64,000 nucleotides of DNA from an uncultured bacterium (GTDB lineage: Bacteria > Bacillota > Clostridia > Lachnospirales > Lachnospiraceae), in the NCBI GenBank assembly GCA_905215155.1, contig CAJMPJ010000011.1, positions 1 through 64,000 on the forward strand, in the 5' to 3' direction. Numbering within the stretch: position 1 is the stretch's first letter; the number at the start of each line of letters is the position of its first letter. Both the position numbers and the translations under genes were made by a program. Shown here in pieces: positions 35,107 to 43,890 of the stretch. The notes under the pieces are model-generated. The model saw nothing but the letters and a program-made list of their open reading frames with translations, searched no databases and was not told where the DNA came from.

Positions 35107-36534
35107 TCATAAAAAGTTGACTGCATACTGATTTTTTCCCTTTCTCTTTGCCTGATACAATGCCACATCTGCCCTTTTCAATATGGCATCGTAATCAGTT
35201 TCATGTTCTCCTACCAGCGTGATTCCGATGCTGGCATGGATATTCCCGGACACATTGAATGCGCTGAGAATCCTTCCGGCAATGGCTTCTGGCTGCTTTC
35301 TGCCTCTCATTCCATACAGCCAGATGCAGAATTCATCACCGCCGAACCGGACGATTACATCCTCATGTCTGGTGCATGCACTTAATATCTGGCCCACTTC
35401 TATCAGAACAAGATCCCCTTTGTGATGTCCAAAGGTGTCGTTGATTTTTTTAAAATCATCAATATCCAAAAACATACACGCGTAGAACCGGTTATTTCCC
35501 ACACCTCTTAATCCCTGGGCTACCAGCCTTCCTGCAGTTTCCCTGGTATAAACGCCTGTCAGATAATCCTTTTGCACCCGCTTTTCTTCTATCTGGCGCC
35601 AATGCAGAATACAAAAAATCAGCAAAACGGCACATACAAGCATGACGGTGGAACTGGTGATAAAGCCTATGGTCAGCTCACGGATCCGGTGCAGCATACT
35701 CTCGTATCCTTCGATCTCCACAAGGGATGCCACCATCCAGTCTTCTATTCCGGAAGGCTGGAAATACAAAAGCCGTTTGTTGTTGTTTTCATAGTAAACC
35801 AGGTATCCGGCCTGTCCGCTTTCCACCAGCTTCCGCATTTTTTCAAGAGACTGTCCATCCCGGTATTCCATGTTCTTTAACTGTTCAAAAATGGTACCGT
35901 ACTGGTCCATGCCAGGGTTTGAAGCCAACAGTTCCCCGGATTGTGTAAAAATAAGATTCATACCATAGGGACTGAGCCGGACGTTGTTTAAATATGACTC
36001 AAGCTCTGTTACCGTATATTCCATTAAGGCTGCTCCCTTAACCTGTCCCTCTCTGATGATGGGGACCGCCAATACGATTCCGTCCTGTCCTTCAAATTCA
36101 CCGGGAAACAGCCTGGAAACATTTTCTTTTCCCTCCAATACCTTCTGGTAATAGGTATGGTCAGAAATGTTCCTGGATTTATGATTCCCATAATAAATAG
36201 TTCCATTTAAATCAGCCAAGGCGACCCTGGAGCCTTTCTTGTTGTAATCCTCCGCAAGCTCTCCCCAGGTTTCAGCCCCGGAACCATCGGGCAGATCACA
36301 GTATGCGGCAAACAATTCCAGCCATTCAAGCTTTGCCTCTGTCAGGCTCTGCAAATAGCTTAAAACTTTATCATTCTCCTGCTTCAAATCACGGTATGTC
36401 TGGTTTAACAGGCTGGTTTCCACTTCTTTAAAATAATAAAGATTCAATCCCCAAATCCCTACGATAACCGCAAGCATCAACCCAAGCACCCCCATCACCC
36501 ATTTTGGATGATTCTTATCCCTGTGATCGATCAT
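35107..36534 (-). CDS. Membrane sensor diguanylate cyclase (Cache-GGDEF)
   Basis: This 475-residue protein has an N-terminal membrane segment (about residues 12-32), an extracellular Cache-like sensor region (about 33-280), a second membrane segment (about 285-310) and a GGDEF domain. The active site is an intact GGDEF, with a Lys/Arg-Phe before it. The inhibitory RxxD site sits five residues upstream (RHED). It should make cyclic di-GMP in response to an external ligand and be feedback-inhibited. No EAL domain is present. The start is ATG 36534 after AGGTG. It interrupts an otherwise conserved gene order between asp23 and nusB. Confidence 0.9.
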   Translation of the reverse strand: MIDHRDKNHPKWVMGVLGLMLAVIVGIWGLNLYYFKEVETSLLNQTYRDLKQENDKVLSYLQSLTEAKLEWLELFAAYCDLPDGSGAETWGELAEDYNKKGSRVALADLNGTIYYGNHKSRNISDHTYYQKVLEGKENVSRLFPGEFEGQDGIVLAVPIIREGQVKGAALMEYTVTELESYLNNVRLSPYGMNLIFTQSGELLASNPGMDQYGTIFEQLKNMEYRDGQSLEKMRKLVESGQAGYLVYYENNNKRLLYFQPSGIEDWMVASLVEIEGYESMLHRIRELTIGFITSSTVMLVCAVLLIFCILHWRQIEEKRVQKDYLTGVYTRETAGRLVAQGLRGVGNNRFYACMFLDIDDFKKINDTFGHHKGDLVLIEVGQILSACTRHEDVIVRFGGDEFCIWLYGMRGRKQPEAIAGRILSAFNVSGNIHASIGITLVGEHETDYDAILKRADVALYQAKRKGKNQYAVNFL

Positions 36535-36635
36535 AGTAAAAACACCTGTCCTTAACATCCTGTCCTAATGCTTATGGTTCATTATAAATCCTGTCCAAGT
36601 TCATTACAAGATAAAATTTCTTACGCAAACCAAAA

Positions 36636-36675
36636 GAAAAACGGGGGCAAGGACCATTCACAGGTCCACCCCCGC
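36636..36675 (-). terminator. Intrinsic terminator of asp23
   Basis: A nested stem GGGGG/CCCCC enclosing GGACC/GGTCC is followed on the minus strand by GTTTTTCTTTT. It lies 16 bases after the asp23 stop. Confidence 0.85.
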
Positions 36676-36690
36676 TATAGACTTTTCCAT

Positions 36691-37077
36691 CTATTTGTTT
36701 TCTTCCAACGCGACACCGGCGATCCGGATATTCACATCCATAACCGTAAGACCGGTCATGTTCTCGATTGCAGCCTGCACTTTTTCCTGAACCTTCTCAC
36801 TGACGGAAGGTATGCTGTAACCGTATTTGATGTTTAAAGACAGTTCCACCGAAACATGTTCTTCCGTCAGTTCCACCTTAACGCCTTTGGATAAGTTTTT
36901 CATGCCAAGCTTTGCCACCAGTTCATTGGTGATGTTGCCCGCCATGGAATCTACGCCTTCTACTTCGGTTGCAGCAAGACCTGCGATGATCGCTACCACA
37001 TCGTCTGCGATCTGCACTTCGCCGATTTTATCTTTTTCATATACTTTGTGAGTATTTCTGCTTTCCAATTCTGCCAC
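36691..37077 (-). CDS. Asp23/Gls24 family envelope stress protein (YqhY-like)
   Basis: This 128-residue protein has the Asp23 core with IADDVVAIIAGLAATEVEGV and NIKYGYSIPSVSEKVQEKV. In Firmicutes the YqhY relative sits next to nusB or accBC and has been tied to lipid or envelope homeostasis. Here it follows spoIIIAH on the same strand but has its own promoter and terminator. AGGAGGAAA precedes the start. Confidence 0.9.
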   Translation of the reverse strand: MAELESRNTHKVYEKDKIGEVQIADDVVAIIAGLAATEVEGVDSMAGNITNELVAKLGMKNLSKGVKVELTEEHVSVELSLNIKYGYSIPSVSEKVQEKVQAAIENMTGLTVMDVNIRIAGVALEENK

Positions 37078-37119
37078 AGCAATTTCCTCCTGTACTTAAA
37101 ATTTCTGGGTTATGGAAAT

Positions 37120-37148
37120 ATTATAGCAAAATTGTCAGTCATTTGCAA
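37120..37148 (-). promoter_or_regulatory. Sigma-A promoter of asp23
   Basis: On the minus strand TTGCAA (37148-37143), a 17-base spacer and TATAAT (37125-37120) lie between spoIIIAH and asp23. This separates vegetative asp23 expression from the sporulation operon. Confidence 0.7.
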
Positions 37149-37155
37149 AGGCTTT

Positions 37156-38007
37156 TTATTCTTCCAGTTTCATAAGAGTAATGACGATATTTTCAGCGCC
37201 GACTTCGGCTTTTCTCTTTACGATGTCCTCAATCTGGGCACGCTGCGGGTCTGTGATGCTGGAGGCATTGATGACAACATCTACTTTTCCGTTTGAAATG
37301 CTGACGACTGGATCTGCAAAGCCTTTGGCAAGCAGAAGGGTTTCTGCTGCGCTTTCTTTTTCGGAAATGGCCGTCATATCAATCATTTCCTGGATGGCCT
37401 GCTGTTTTGCTGATTCTTCAATGTTCGGATTGTTGATCAGGTTCATTAAAGTCTCTTTGTTTCTGGCCCTGACCTGCTCTCTGTTTAACTGGACGCTTGA
37501 TATGTAATCAGTCACATTCATTCCGCTTGTAAGAACAGCCTCTCCTGGGTTATCAAGACCGGTATCTGCTGCCTGAGTTTCCCCTTCTGCAAGCTGAGGT
37601 GCTGCCTGTGTCTCACCTGCTGCTAGGCTTTCTGCGGCTGCTTCAGTATTTGCTGCTGCCTGGTTTGCTGCTGCCTGATCATCTGCTGCACTTTCTGCAG
37701 CTGCCAGTTTATCAATATCCGAAGCGTCCTGATCCAGGCTTGCAATATCCTGACTTGCATCACTGCCGTCAAGGGCTTTATTTTCTGCTAAGACATCTTC
37801 TTCGGATATATCAGTCAGTCCTGCTTCATAAACATCTTTTTCCGAAGAGACCTCCTGTTTTCCTGCATAATTCAAATATCCTGCTGCAGCAATCATAACG
37901 GCCAGCGTGGTAATGATAATCTGGTTTCTCCGAAACAGTTTCTTCATATCCATTTTCTTTGGGGTTTTCGGGACATTTGGTTCATTGCTTGTTTTCCAAC
38001 TTCTCAT
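37156..38007 (-). CDS. spoIIIAH: Stage III sporulation protein AH
   Basis: This 283-residue protein has one membrane segment (about residues 28-47) and a C-terminal YscJ/FliF-like ring-building domain (about 180-283). It pairs with forespore SpoIIQ-type partners across the intermembrane space to form the feeding-tube channel. Between the two parts lies a long Ala-, Glu- and Gln-rich linker (about residues 75-150) longer than in Bacillus SpoIIIAH. The start is ATG 38007 after AAGGAG, and this is the last gene of the operon. Confidence 0.92.
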   Translation of the reverse strand: MRSWKTSNEPNVPKTPKKMDMKKLFRRNQIIITTLAVMIAAAGYLNYAGKQEVSSEKDVYEAGLTDISEEDVLAENKALDGSDASQDIASLDQDASDIDKLAAAESAADDQAAANQAAANTEAAAESLAAGETQAAPQLAEGETQAADTGLDNPGEAVLTSGMNVTDYISSVQLNREQVRARNKETLMNLINNPNIEESAKQQAIQEMIDMTAISEKESAAETLLLAKGFADPVVSISNGKVDVVINASSITDPQRAQIEDIVKRKAEVGAENIVITLMKLEE

Positions 38008-38022
38008 ACCTGACACTCCTTT

Positions 38023-38628
38023 TTATTCCACCCTCTTTAATACTTTTATTTTATGTGGGGGCAGGTTAAATAATGCTTCCATGGCACTGGAAATTTCAGC
38101 TTTTACCGTAGGACTGCCTCCGCCCTGGGCACTGATGATGATTCCTTCGATTTCCGGACTTATCTCTTTCTCCACAATTGGAGAGGTATTTTCTCCTGAA
38201 CCGGTTAAAATAGTGCTTTCCTGCTGCTCTTTGCTGGTTATTTTTCTTGTCCCTCCGGAACTGTCTTTTTCATCCGTTGAAGAATCCGATGTGTTTTTAT
38301 CCACCCTCAAAACTTTTTCCTTTGAGGATTTCAGCACAATCATCACCTCCACCTGTCCGACTCCATCTACGGTTTTCAGGATCTTTTTCACCCGCGCTTC
38401 CATCTGTTCCTCATACGTTCTGTCTGCTCCTGCAGCCACAGCCGCCACCTGGTCTGCATTCTCTGTGACAAGCCCTTTCTGCAGTTCTGTCTGGCCTTTG
38501 CTTTCTGCTGGCTTTCCTTCTTTCAGGACCATACCTGAGCCGGAGGGAATTGTAAGGATCAGGATAATCATTCCGACCGCCAGCAGGATCAGCCATTTAT
38601 CCTTTCCCATCTTCCACTTGAATTTCAA
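38023..38628 (-). CDS. spoIIIAG: Stage III sporulation protein AG
   Basis: This 201-residue ring-forming protein has a membrane segment near the N-terminus (WLILLAVGMIILILTI) and a C-terminal domain with VDGVGQVEVMIVL and PEIEGIIISAQGGG, the YscJ-like fold. It builds the large ring of the channel. I favour the TTG at 38628, nine bases after GGAGG, giving the usual basic start before the membrane segment; ATG 38610 and 38661 are alternatives. The gene overlaps spoIIIAF. Confidence 0.88.
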   Translation of the reverse strand: MKFKWKMGKDKWLILLAVGMIILILTIPSGSGMVLKEGKPAESKGQTELQKGLVTENADQVAAVAAGADRTYEEQMEARVKKILKTVDGVGQVEVMIVLKSSKEKVLRVDKNTSDSSTDEKDSSGGTRKITSKEQQESTILTGSGENTSPIVEKEISPEIEGIIISAQGGGSPTVKAEISSAMEALFNLPPHKIKVLKRVE

Positions 38629-39226
38629 TTTCCTGTTCCTCCAAATCATAATATTCCGCAATTTTCCTTCTAAGACCTGATAACCGAGAATTTTCTTCCT
38701 GTCTCTTCTGATTTCCGTTATCCGGCCTGGGGGGAGTGATTTTTATGGGAGCAATTTCTTTTACCTCGGAAACGGTTTGCTCCTTTGTTTCTTCTTTTTC
38801 CGGTGTCAGCACCAGGAATACCCCCACCACATGACCAAAGCGGCTGCTTTCCTGATCCTGGTTGATCTCTGCTTTTGATTCCCTGCAAAAAAAGCCTGAG
38901 GACTCTGCCATGGATTTTAAATCCTCTGAAATGGCTGTTTCATACTGGGTGATCATCTTGTTAAGCCTTTGTCCTTCCATTTTAGAGATTTCTCCTGTCA
39001 GTTCTCCCGCCTCCTTCTTTAAGCTGATGGCTTCAAAGTAATACGCCAGAGTATCATCAAGCCTCAAGCCTCCTGTAATGGGTTTTAAAACCAGGAGGAT
39101 CAGGACCATGCCTGCAAAAAAACGGATGTATTTCTCATATTTCTTATTGGGCAGAAGGTTTGTTACAACCGTAATGAATATCAGATAGTAAGTAATACTT
39201 CGTATCCAATCAAATAATTGTTCCAT
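38597..39226 (-). CDS. spoIIIAF: Stage III sporulation protein AF
   Basis: This 209-residue protein has two N-terminal membrane segments (ITYYLIFITVVTNLL and FFAGMVLILLVLKP) and a soluble, mostly helical C-terminal part of low conservation. It belongs to the mother-cell side of the channel complex. The likely start is ATG 39226, overlapped by a GGGTGAG ribosome site at the end of spoIIIAE. It overlaps spoIIIAG at the 3' end. Confidence 0.88.
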   Translation of the reverse strand: MEQLFDWIRSITYYLIFITVVTNLLPNKKYEKYIRFFAGMVLILLVLKPITGGLRLDDTLAYYFEAISLKKEAGELTGEISKMEGQRLNKMITQYETAISEDLKSMAESSGFFCRESKAEINQDQESSRFGHVVGVFLVLTPEKEETKEQTVSEVKEIAPIKITPPRPDNGNQKRQEENSRLSGLRRKIAEYYDLEEQEIEIQVEDGKG

Positions 39227-39232
39227 ATTCAC

Positions 39233-40417
39233 TCACCCGGAATAATAAGTTACGTTGGTCGATGCACAGACCAGGGCTATGGTAATTACAAACAGCAAAA
39301 CACCGGACGCTGCAATGGACAGCAGCATCTTGTGGCCTTTGGCGATATCGGAAATACAGGAAACAATCCTCTTGTCGCAGACCGGCTGGAGCAGGGCTGC
39401 CACGCACTGGTAAAGCAGCATAAGCACCACCAGCTTAATCAGGGGAATGGCTATGATGACAAGCAGGATTACAATACCGGCAGCGCCAATGGTATTTTTA
39501 ATAACCACCCCGGACCCCAGAACCATCTGTGCAACGGAGTTTACTCCCTGTCCGATTCCCGGCACCGCTCCCAGCAGCTTCTGGACCGCCCCGGTTTTCA
39601 TGGAATCCACATAAGGAAGAACCATGGCCTGAATGACCTGGAAGCCAAGCACAACTCCAATCAGTGTTTTTAAACTCCAGGAAATGATCTGCTCCAAAAG
39701 CTCAGTCATCTTTGAAAGCATGTCTTCCTTTGCAATATGGCCCGCCATGACAAGAAGGGCATAGACACGGATTAAAGACAAGAGCACATTTCCCAGCAGC
39801 CACTGGACTCCGGCAATGACAAACAGCGTAAATCCATAGGAAGCTGCTGCCGTGGCACTCCCTCCTGCAAATGCCACCGCCAGAAAGTAAGCCGGGAGTA
39901 ACGCCTTCATAAAGCCGATGATCTGGCCGACCACATCTCCTACTATGGTCACGCTGGTAAAAAAGCTGGCGGCAAGATAGGTAAACAGCAGTAAATAGGT
40001 GACAAAGAAACCGGTCTCTGAAATCTGGCTTCCCGTAAACACACTGGAAAAATTAGAAAATACCGCCCCAATGATTCCAAGTATGATAATCTGTCCCATC
40101 ATATGGCCATTGGTTTTTATTTCTCCCAGCAAAAGCTCTTTTATGGCATTTCCTACTTGTCCCATGACCTGATCCAGTTTTCCTGCCATCAGCTGTTTCA
40201 TCAAATCCTTAAACGAAAGATCCAGCCCCTGTTTTCCATTCATGCGGTCCAGAAACGTCTGGATGTCCGACAGATCATACTGATCCAGGTCAAGCTCCCC
40301 GCTCTCTGTTTTGTCTTCGGGCTTGTCCGTTCTTAAATCCGCTTGTGACGCAAAGCAATTCATGGAAACCAGGAACAGGAATATAAGGCACAGCAGGAAT
40401 CCTGTGATCTTTTTCAT
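39233..40417 (-). CDS. spoIIIAE: Stage III sporulation protein AE
   Basis: This 394-residue polytopic membrane protein has a signal-like N-terminus and about seven further hydrophobic segments. The conserved GIGQGVNSVAQMVLGSG and VVLGFQVIQAMVLPYVDS blocks identify SpoIIIAE, the largest membrane subunit of the channel. The start is ATG 40417 after GGAGGG, 17 bases after the spoIIIAD stop. Confidence 0.92.
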   Translation of the reverse strand: MKKITGFLLCLIFLFLVSMNCFASQADLRTDKPEDKTESGELDLDQYDLSDIQTFLDRMNGKQGLDLSFKDLMKQLMAGKLDQVMGQVGNAIKELLLGEIKTNGHMMGQIIILGIIGAVFSNFSSVFTGSQISETGFFVTYLLLFTYLAASFFTSVTIVGDVVGQIIGFMKALLPAYFLAVAFAGGSATAAASYGFTLFVIAGVQWLLGNVLLSLIRVYALLVMAGHIAKEDMLSKMTELLEQIISWSLKTLIGVVLGFQVIQAMVLPYVDSMKTGAVQKLLGAVPGIGQGVNSVAQMVLGSGVVIKNTIGAAGIVILLVIIAIPLIKLVVLMLLYQCVAALLQPVCDKRIVSCISDIAKGHKMLLSIAASGVLLFVITIALVCASTNVTYYSG

Positions 40418-40434
40418 GGCCTTTCTCCCTCCTG

Positions 40435-40821
40435 TCATGATAAGAATACCTGCAGCGTCTCAATAAGGGCTAAGAGAATGGGCATGCTGACCGCCAGCAC
40501 AGACAGCTTTCCAAAGATTTCAATCTGAGTTCCTACCGCTCCGTAACCGGCATCCCTGCAGATGCCTGCTGCAAACTCTGCGATGTATGTAATGCCGATC
40601 ATTTTTACCAGTGTGGATAAATAAATGTTGTTGATCTTAATGTAGGACTGAATCTCCTTCATGGTATCAATGATGGTGGTAAGCTTTCCCATTCCGTAGA
40701 AAAAAATAAAAAAGCCTGCCGCCATAACTACATAGGTTCCGTACTCTCCCTTTATTCCTTTTAAGGATACTGCCAAAAGCACCGCCACAATTCCTGTCAC
40801 GGCTATGGTAACTACCGTCAT
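40435..40821 (-). CDS. spoIIIAD: Stage III sporulation protein AD
   Basis: This 128-residue membrane protein has four hydrophobic segments and the SpoIIIAC/AD family layout, with the block KMIGITYIAEFAAGICRDAG in the middle. AGGTGAG precedes the ATG. It starts eight bases after spoIIIAC. Confidence 0.93.
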   Translation of the reverse strand: MTVVTIAVTGIVAVLLAVSLKGIKGEYGTYVVMAAGFFIFFYGMGKLTTIIDTMKEIQSYIKINNIYLSTLVKMIGITYIAEFAAGICRDAGYGAVGTQIEIFGKLSVLAVSMPILLALIETLQVFLS

Positions 40822-40829
40822 GCGCTCAC

Positions 40830-41024
40830 CTACAATGCAAACAGATTTTTAATGGATTCAAATAACTGGTATATGTAAGGCACAAGCCAGAACAGCACCA
40901 GGACCAAACCGGCAAGACTTGTTAAGAATGCCTGCTCTTCCCGCCCGCTGTGTTTTAAAACCTGGCAAATGACGGAAACCAGGATTCCAACTGCCGCAAT
41001 CCGAAAAATCAAATTGACCCCCAT
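40830..41024 (-). CDS. spoIIIAC: Stage III sporulation protein AC
   Basis: This 64-residue membrane protein has two hydrophobic segments and the pattern LIFRIAAVGILVSVICQVLK typical of SpoIIIAC. It is a paralogue of one half of SpoIIIAD. AAGGAGG precedes the ATG. Confidence 0.93.
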   Translation of the reverse strand: MGVNLIFRIAAVGILVSVICQVLKHSGREEQAFLTSLAGLVLVLFWLVPYIYQLFESIKNLFAL

Positions 41025-41034
41025 GCGATCCTCC

Positions 41035-41565
41035 TTAATACATTACAATGGTCAGGAACAGTCCGCCCATGATGCCAAGAGTGGTGTAAAGACGGCTTTT
41101 TTCCTGCTTATGTTTTCTCAAATAATTGATGGCTAAATCCAGTTGCTCCAAATAAAGCAAAATGTTTCTTTCCTGCATATCCATATCAAGGTAGCCCAGA
41201 TGTTCTCCCAGCCCCTTTAGATTCTGTTTGTCCTCTTTGGACAAACAGACTTCTTTCGGCAGTTTATCAATCTCCTCCTGCCATACGGTAAAGAAAGGTT
41301 CTGCATGCTGTTCCATCAACCGGTCCGACACTGCCAAAAACAAATCACCAATCCCGCCTCCTGCCTTTTTTCCGGTTCTTTCAAAGGCCTCGGTCAAAGG
41401 GGAATTGGCATAGACAATTTCTCCTTTTAATAGGTAGATCATTTTCTTAAGCTTTTCCAGGGTCCTCAAATGTTCCCCCCACTGGGCCGCCATGTAAAAT
41501 CCCAGCCCGGAGGAGGAAATAATAACCAGTGCCGCTCCCAGCAGCTTAAAAAAGGTTCTACCCAT
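41035..41565 (-). CDS. spoIIIAB: Stage III sporulation protein AB
   Basis: This 176-residue protein has membrane segments at both ends (residues about 5-24 and 158-175) and a helical soluble domain with a GspF-like family fold. It contains LKKMIYLLKGEIVYANSPLTEAF, typical of SpoIIIAB. The start is ATG 41565 inside the last codons of spoIIIAA (8-base overlap), with AGGAG upstream; a longer open frame extends further but is not used. Confidence 0.93.
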   Translation of the reverse strand: MGRTFFKLLGAALVIISSSGLGFYMAAQWGEHLRTLEKLKKMIYLLKGEIVYANSPLTEAFERTGKKAGGGIGDLFLAVSDRLMEQHAEPFFTVWQEEIDKLPKEVCLSKEDKQNLKGLGEHLGYLDMDMQERNILLYLEQLDLAINYLRKHKQEKSRLYTTLGIMGGLFLTIVMY

Positions 41566-42565
41566 ATGCCCACTCCTGCCTGTCCCACCGCCCTTCTGCC
41601 GGATGAAGCGGTGCCTTATATAACTGGGTTCCCCGGGAGTCGTAAATCTGATCAATGTTCCCGATCCTTCCCCGGCAGTTTAAGACCACATACCGCTCAA
41701 AAACCCGTTCCTCCACCAGCTTTCTTAATACCGGTTTCTGCTTGATATCATCAATGGAACTTCCGTGGACCGTCGCAATCAGTTTGCAGCCGCAGTTCAT
41801 GACATATTCCATGGCTTCCAAATCTTCCCTGCTTCCGATCTCGTCCACAGCAATCACTCTGGGAGACATTGTACGGATCAGCATCATCATTCCTTTTGCT
41901 TTGGGACAGCAGTCTAAAATATCGGTCCTTATTCCAATCTCATTCTGAGGGACCCCCTGATAACAGGCTCCAATCTCAGAACGTTCATCAACCACCCCCA
42001 CCGTAAGGCCGGGATACTCTTTGGTCCCGTTGGATACCTGCCGGATCAAATCCCTAAGTAAGGTGGTCTTTCCGCACCTTGGCGGAGAAATGATCAGCGT
42101 GTGGCAGATCTCTTTTCCTGCTCCATATACATAAGGAAGAACGGGTAAGGCACAGCCCTTGATCTGATGGGACAGCCGGACATTGATAAAGGATATGTAC
42201 TTCATGGTCTTGATGCCGGACTCATCCAGAATGGTCTTTCCCGCAAGCCCGATGCGGTGGCCGCCCGGTATGGTGATAAATCCCTGCTTCATCTCCTCTT
42301 CAAAGGCGTACAGGGAATGGTTGCTCATGTATTCCATGGTTTCCTTCAGTTCATTTTTTGCAACCAGGTAAGCATCGGCCCTTTCTTTGCTTAATGCTCC
42401 GTTTTGAGACACATAATATTCCTCGTTTCGGTACACCAGCAAAAGAGGACCAGCCGCCCGGAGCCTTATTTCCTGGACTTCCTCAAAGTCTGCGGCTACC
42501 CGGCTTAGAATCTCTCTTACGTTCTTAGAAAATATATGAATAAGCTCGTCTTTCCTTTCCACCAT
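41558..42565 (-). CDS. spoIIIAA: Stage III sporulation protein AA (ATPase)
   Basis: This 335-residue ATPase belongs to the secretion-ATPase group. Walker A is PPRCGKTTLLRDLIR (about residue 155) and Walker B is RVIAVDEIGSREDLEA. It powers the feeding-tube channel on the mother-cell side. The start is one of two adjacent ATGs (42568 or 42565) after GAGGAGG. It heads the eight-gene spoIIIA operon, which is complete and in the usual order. Expression is expected from a sigma-E promoter, but none was clear. Confidence 0.94.
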   Translation of the reverse strand: MVERKDELIHIFSKNVREILSRVAADFEEVQEIRLRAAGPLLLVYRNEEYYVSQNGALSKERADAYLVAKNELKETMEYMSNHSLYAFEEEMKQGFITIPGGHRIGLAGKTILDESGIKTMKYISFINVRLSHQIKGCALPVLPYVYGAGKEICHTLIISPPRCGKTTLLRDLIRQVSNGTKEYPGLTVGVVDERSEIGACYQGVPQNEIGIRTDILDCCPKAKGMMMLIRTMSPRVIAVDEIGSREDLEAMEYVMNCGCKLIATVHGSSIDDIKQKPVLRKLVEERVFERYVVLNCRGRIGNIDQIYDSRGTQLYKAPLHPAEGRWDRQEWAYG

Positions 42566-42651
42566 CATCCCTCCTCTTACCTCAATATATGTAAGGTGGG
42601 ACAAATTATTCCTTAAAAACGTTTGTCCATTTCTGCCCTTTTTCCATATTA

Positions 42652-42698
42652 AAAAAGCACATCAGGCTCTTAATTCCAAACCTGATGTGCTTGCTTTT
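42652..42698 (-). terminator. Intrinsic terminator of the NlpC/P60 gene
   Basis: AAGCACATCAGG / CCTGATGTGCTT is a perfect 12-base stem with a 14-base loop, flanked by A and T tracts. It separates this gene from the spoIIIA operon downstream. Confidence 0.9.
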
Positions 42699-43233
42699 AT
42701 TCGTTTATGATTCTTCTGATAGACTGGACCGGCATAAAATCATAGTTGGATATCTTGATCCCATCCTTTGGCCCGCTTGCGTGGATCAGCTTATAATCAC
42801 CTGCATAAATCCCGATATGTCCTATGTATGCGATCAAATCTCCCGGCTTTGCATTCTCAATGCCGTCCACTTCAACCCCTGCTTTTCCCTGCTCCTGGGA
42901 GGTCCTGGGTAAGTTCACTCCAAATTGCTTATAGACGCTTAAAACAAACCCGGAACAGTCCGCGCCCTCTGTCAGGCTTGTCCCTCCATAGACGTATGGG
43001 TTCCCCAGAAACCGTCTGGCATAATTAGCAACCTCTGCTCCTTTGGCTGAAGTAAAGCCCGGGGAATAAGGGCCTTTCAAATTCACTCCCGGTCCGGCCA
43101 GCTTTTCAAAGGGCATTGGAGGAACCAAAGGAATGGCTGAATTTGTAATGGTATCCGCCTTTGCCGGAAAGCTGCCCGCAAGTATCATGGCAAAGCCGGA
43201 AAGCAAAACTGTGGTCAATGTTTTTTTCTGCAT
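42697..43233 (-). CDS. Secreted NlpC/P60 (C40) cell-wall hydrolase
   Basis: This 178-residue protein has a signal peptide (about residues 1-27, cleavage near AKA) and a C-terminal NlpC/P60 domain. The catalytic Cys is in GADCSGFVLSVYKQFG, the His in GHIGIYAG, and a later polar residue is present. It should cleave D-Glu-diaminopimelate bonds in peptidoglycan stem peptides. No SH3 or LysM targeting domain is attached. The start is ATG 43233 after GGGAGAG; the frame upstream is not coding. Closest function may be in spore or vegetative wall turnover. Confidence 0.9.
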   Translation of the reverse strand: MQKKTLTTVLLSGFAMILAGSFPAKADTITNSAIPLVPPMPFEKLAGPGVNLKGPYSPGFTSAKGAEVANYARRFLGNPYVYGGTSLTEGADCSGFVLSVYKQFGVNLPRTSQEQGKAGVEVDGIENAKPGDLIAYIGHIGIYAGDYKLIHASGPKDGIKISNYDFMPVQSIRRIINE

Positions 43234-43258
43234 AGATTCTCTCCCTATATGGTTTCTT

Positions 43259-43798
43259 CTATATTCCCATTTCCATGGCTTCTTCAAGCAGAAACCTGTG
43301 GTAAGTCACATGATTTTCATGAAACTTTAAATAATACCGGTAATAATCGAAGGAGGCATCTTCAAAAAATATGATGTAGTCGCATTCCTCTTGTGAAGAC
43401 TTTTCACAGATGATCCTGCCATTTGAATATTTACCGAAAACACTTAGAATATCGTCCAGGGTTGCGTGAGGCTTTTCTACCGTTTCAATAAATTCCCTTA
43501 AAAATCCGTTGTCCTCCACGTTATTGTATACATAATCCACACCTTCTGCAGGGATCTCAAAGCAGAAGCGTCCCTGGCTTTTGGTGATTTTAAGCCTGCC
43601 CAGCTTGTCCTTCGTATATTCTTTAAAGCCTTCCATAAATTCTTTCGTTTCTTCTTTTGAATCACCGCTTATCTTCACTATTTTGCATAGGGCTTTTTCC
43701 GGATAATAAAACCGGATGGCCTCTTTTTCATAGCCTAATTTAATCTGCACTTCTTTTATCGAATTCATGAGCATTTGCTCCAGAAAAGCATATTGCAT
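43259..43798 (-). CDS. Uncharacterised protein, DUF3877-like
   Basis: This 179-residue soluble protein resembles clostridial proteins I recall as DUF3877; the assignment is from memory of the family pattern (LLMNSIKEVQIKLGY-like start, VYNNVEDNGFLREFI in the middle) and is not certain. No catalytic motif is visible. The C-terminal half is rich in acidic and aromatic residues. The start is ATG 43798 after GGGAGAAC. It follows the second M14 gene on the same strand by 92 bases. Confidence 0.6.
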   Translation of the reverse strand: MQYAFLEQMLMNSIKEVQIKLGYEKEAIRFYYPEKALCKIVKISGDSKEETKEFMEGFKEYTKDKLGRLKITKSQGRFCFEIPAEGVDYVYNNVEDNGFLREFIETVEKPHATLDDILSVFGKYSNGRIICEKSSQEECDYIIFFEDASFDYYRYYLKFHENHVTYHRFLLEEAMEMGI

Positions 43799-43890
43799 AT
43801 CCGTTCTCCCAACTGTAAGCCTGTCCTTTGTCTGGCAGCTCCTTTGTCTATTATAGACAGTCATACCCATACCAGTCAAGTAGGTTTCTC

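Noticed and set aside
42584..42591. Possible sigma-E -10 (CATATATT) upstream of spoIIIAA
   Set aside because: The leader would be only about ten bases and overlap the ribosome site, and the -35 is poor.
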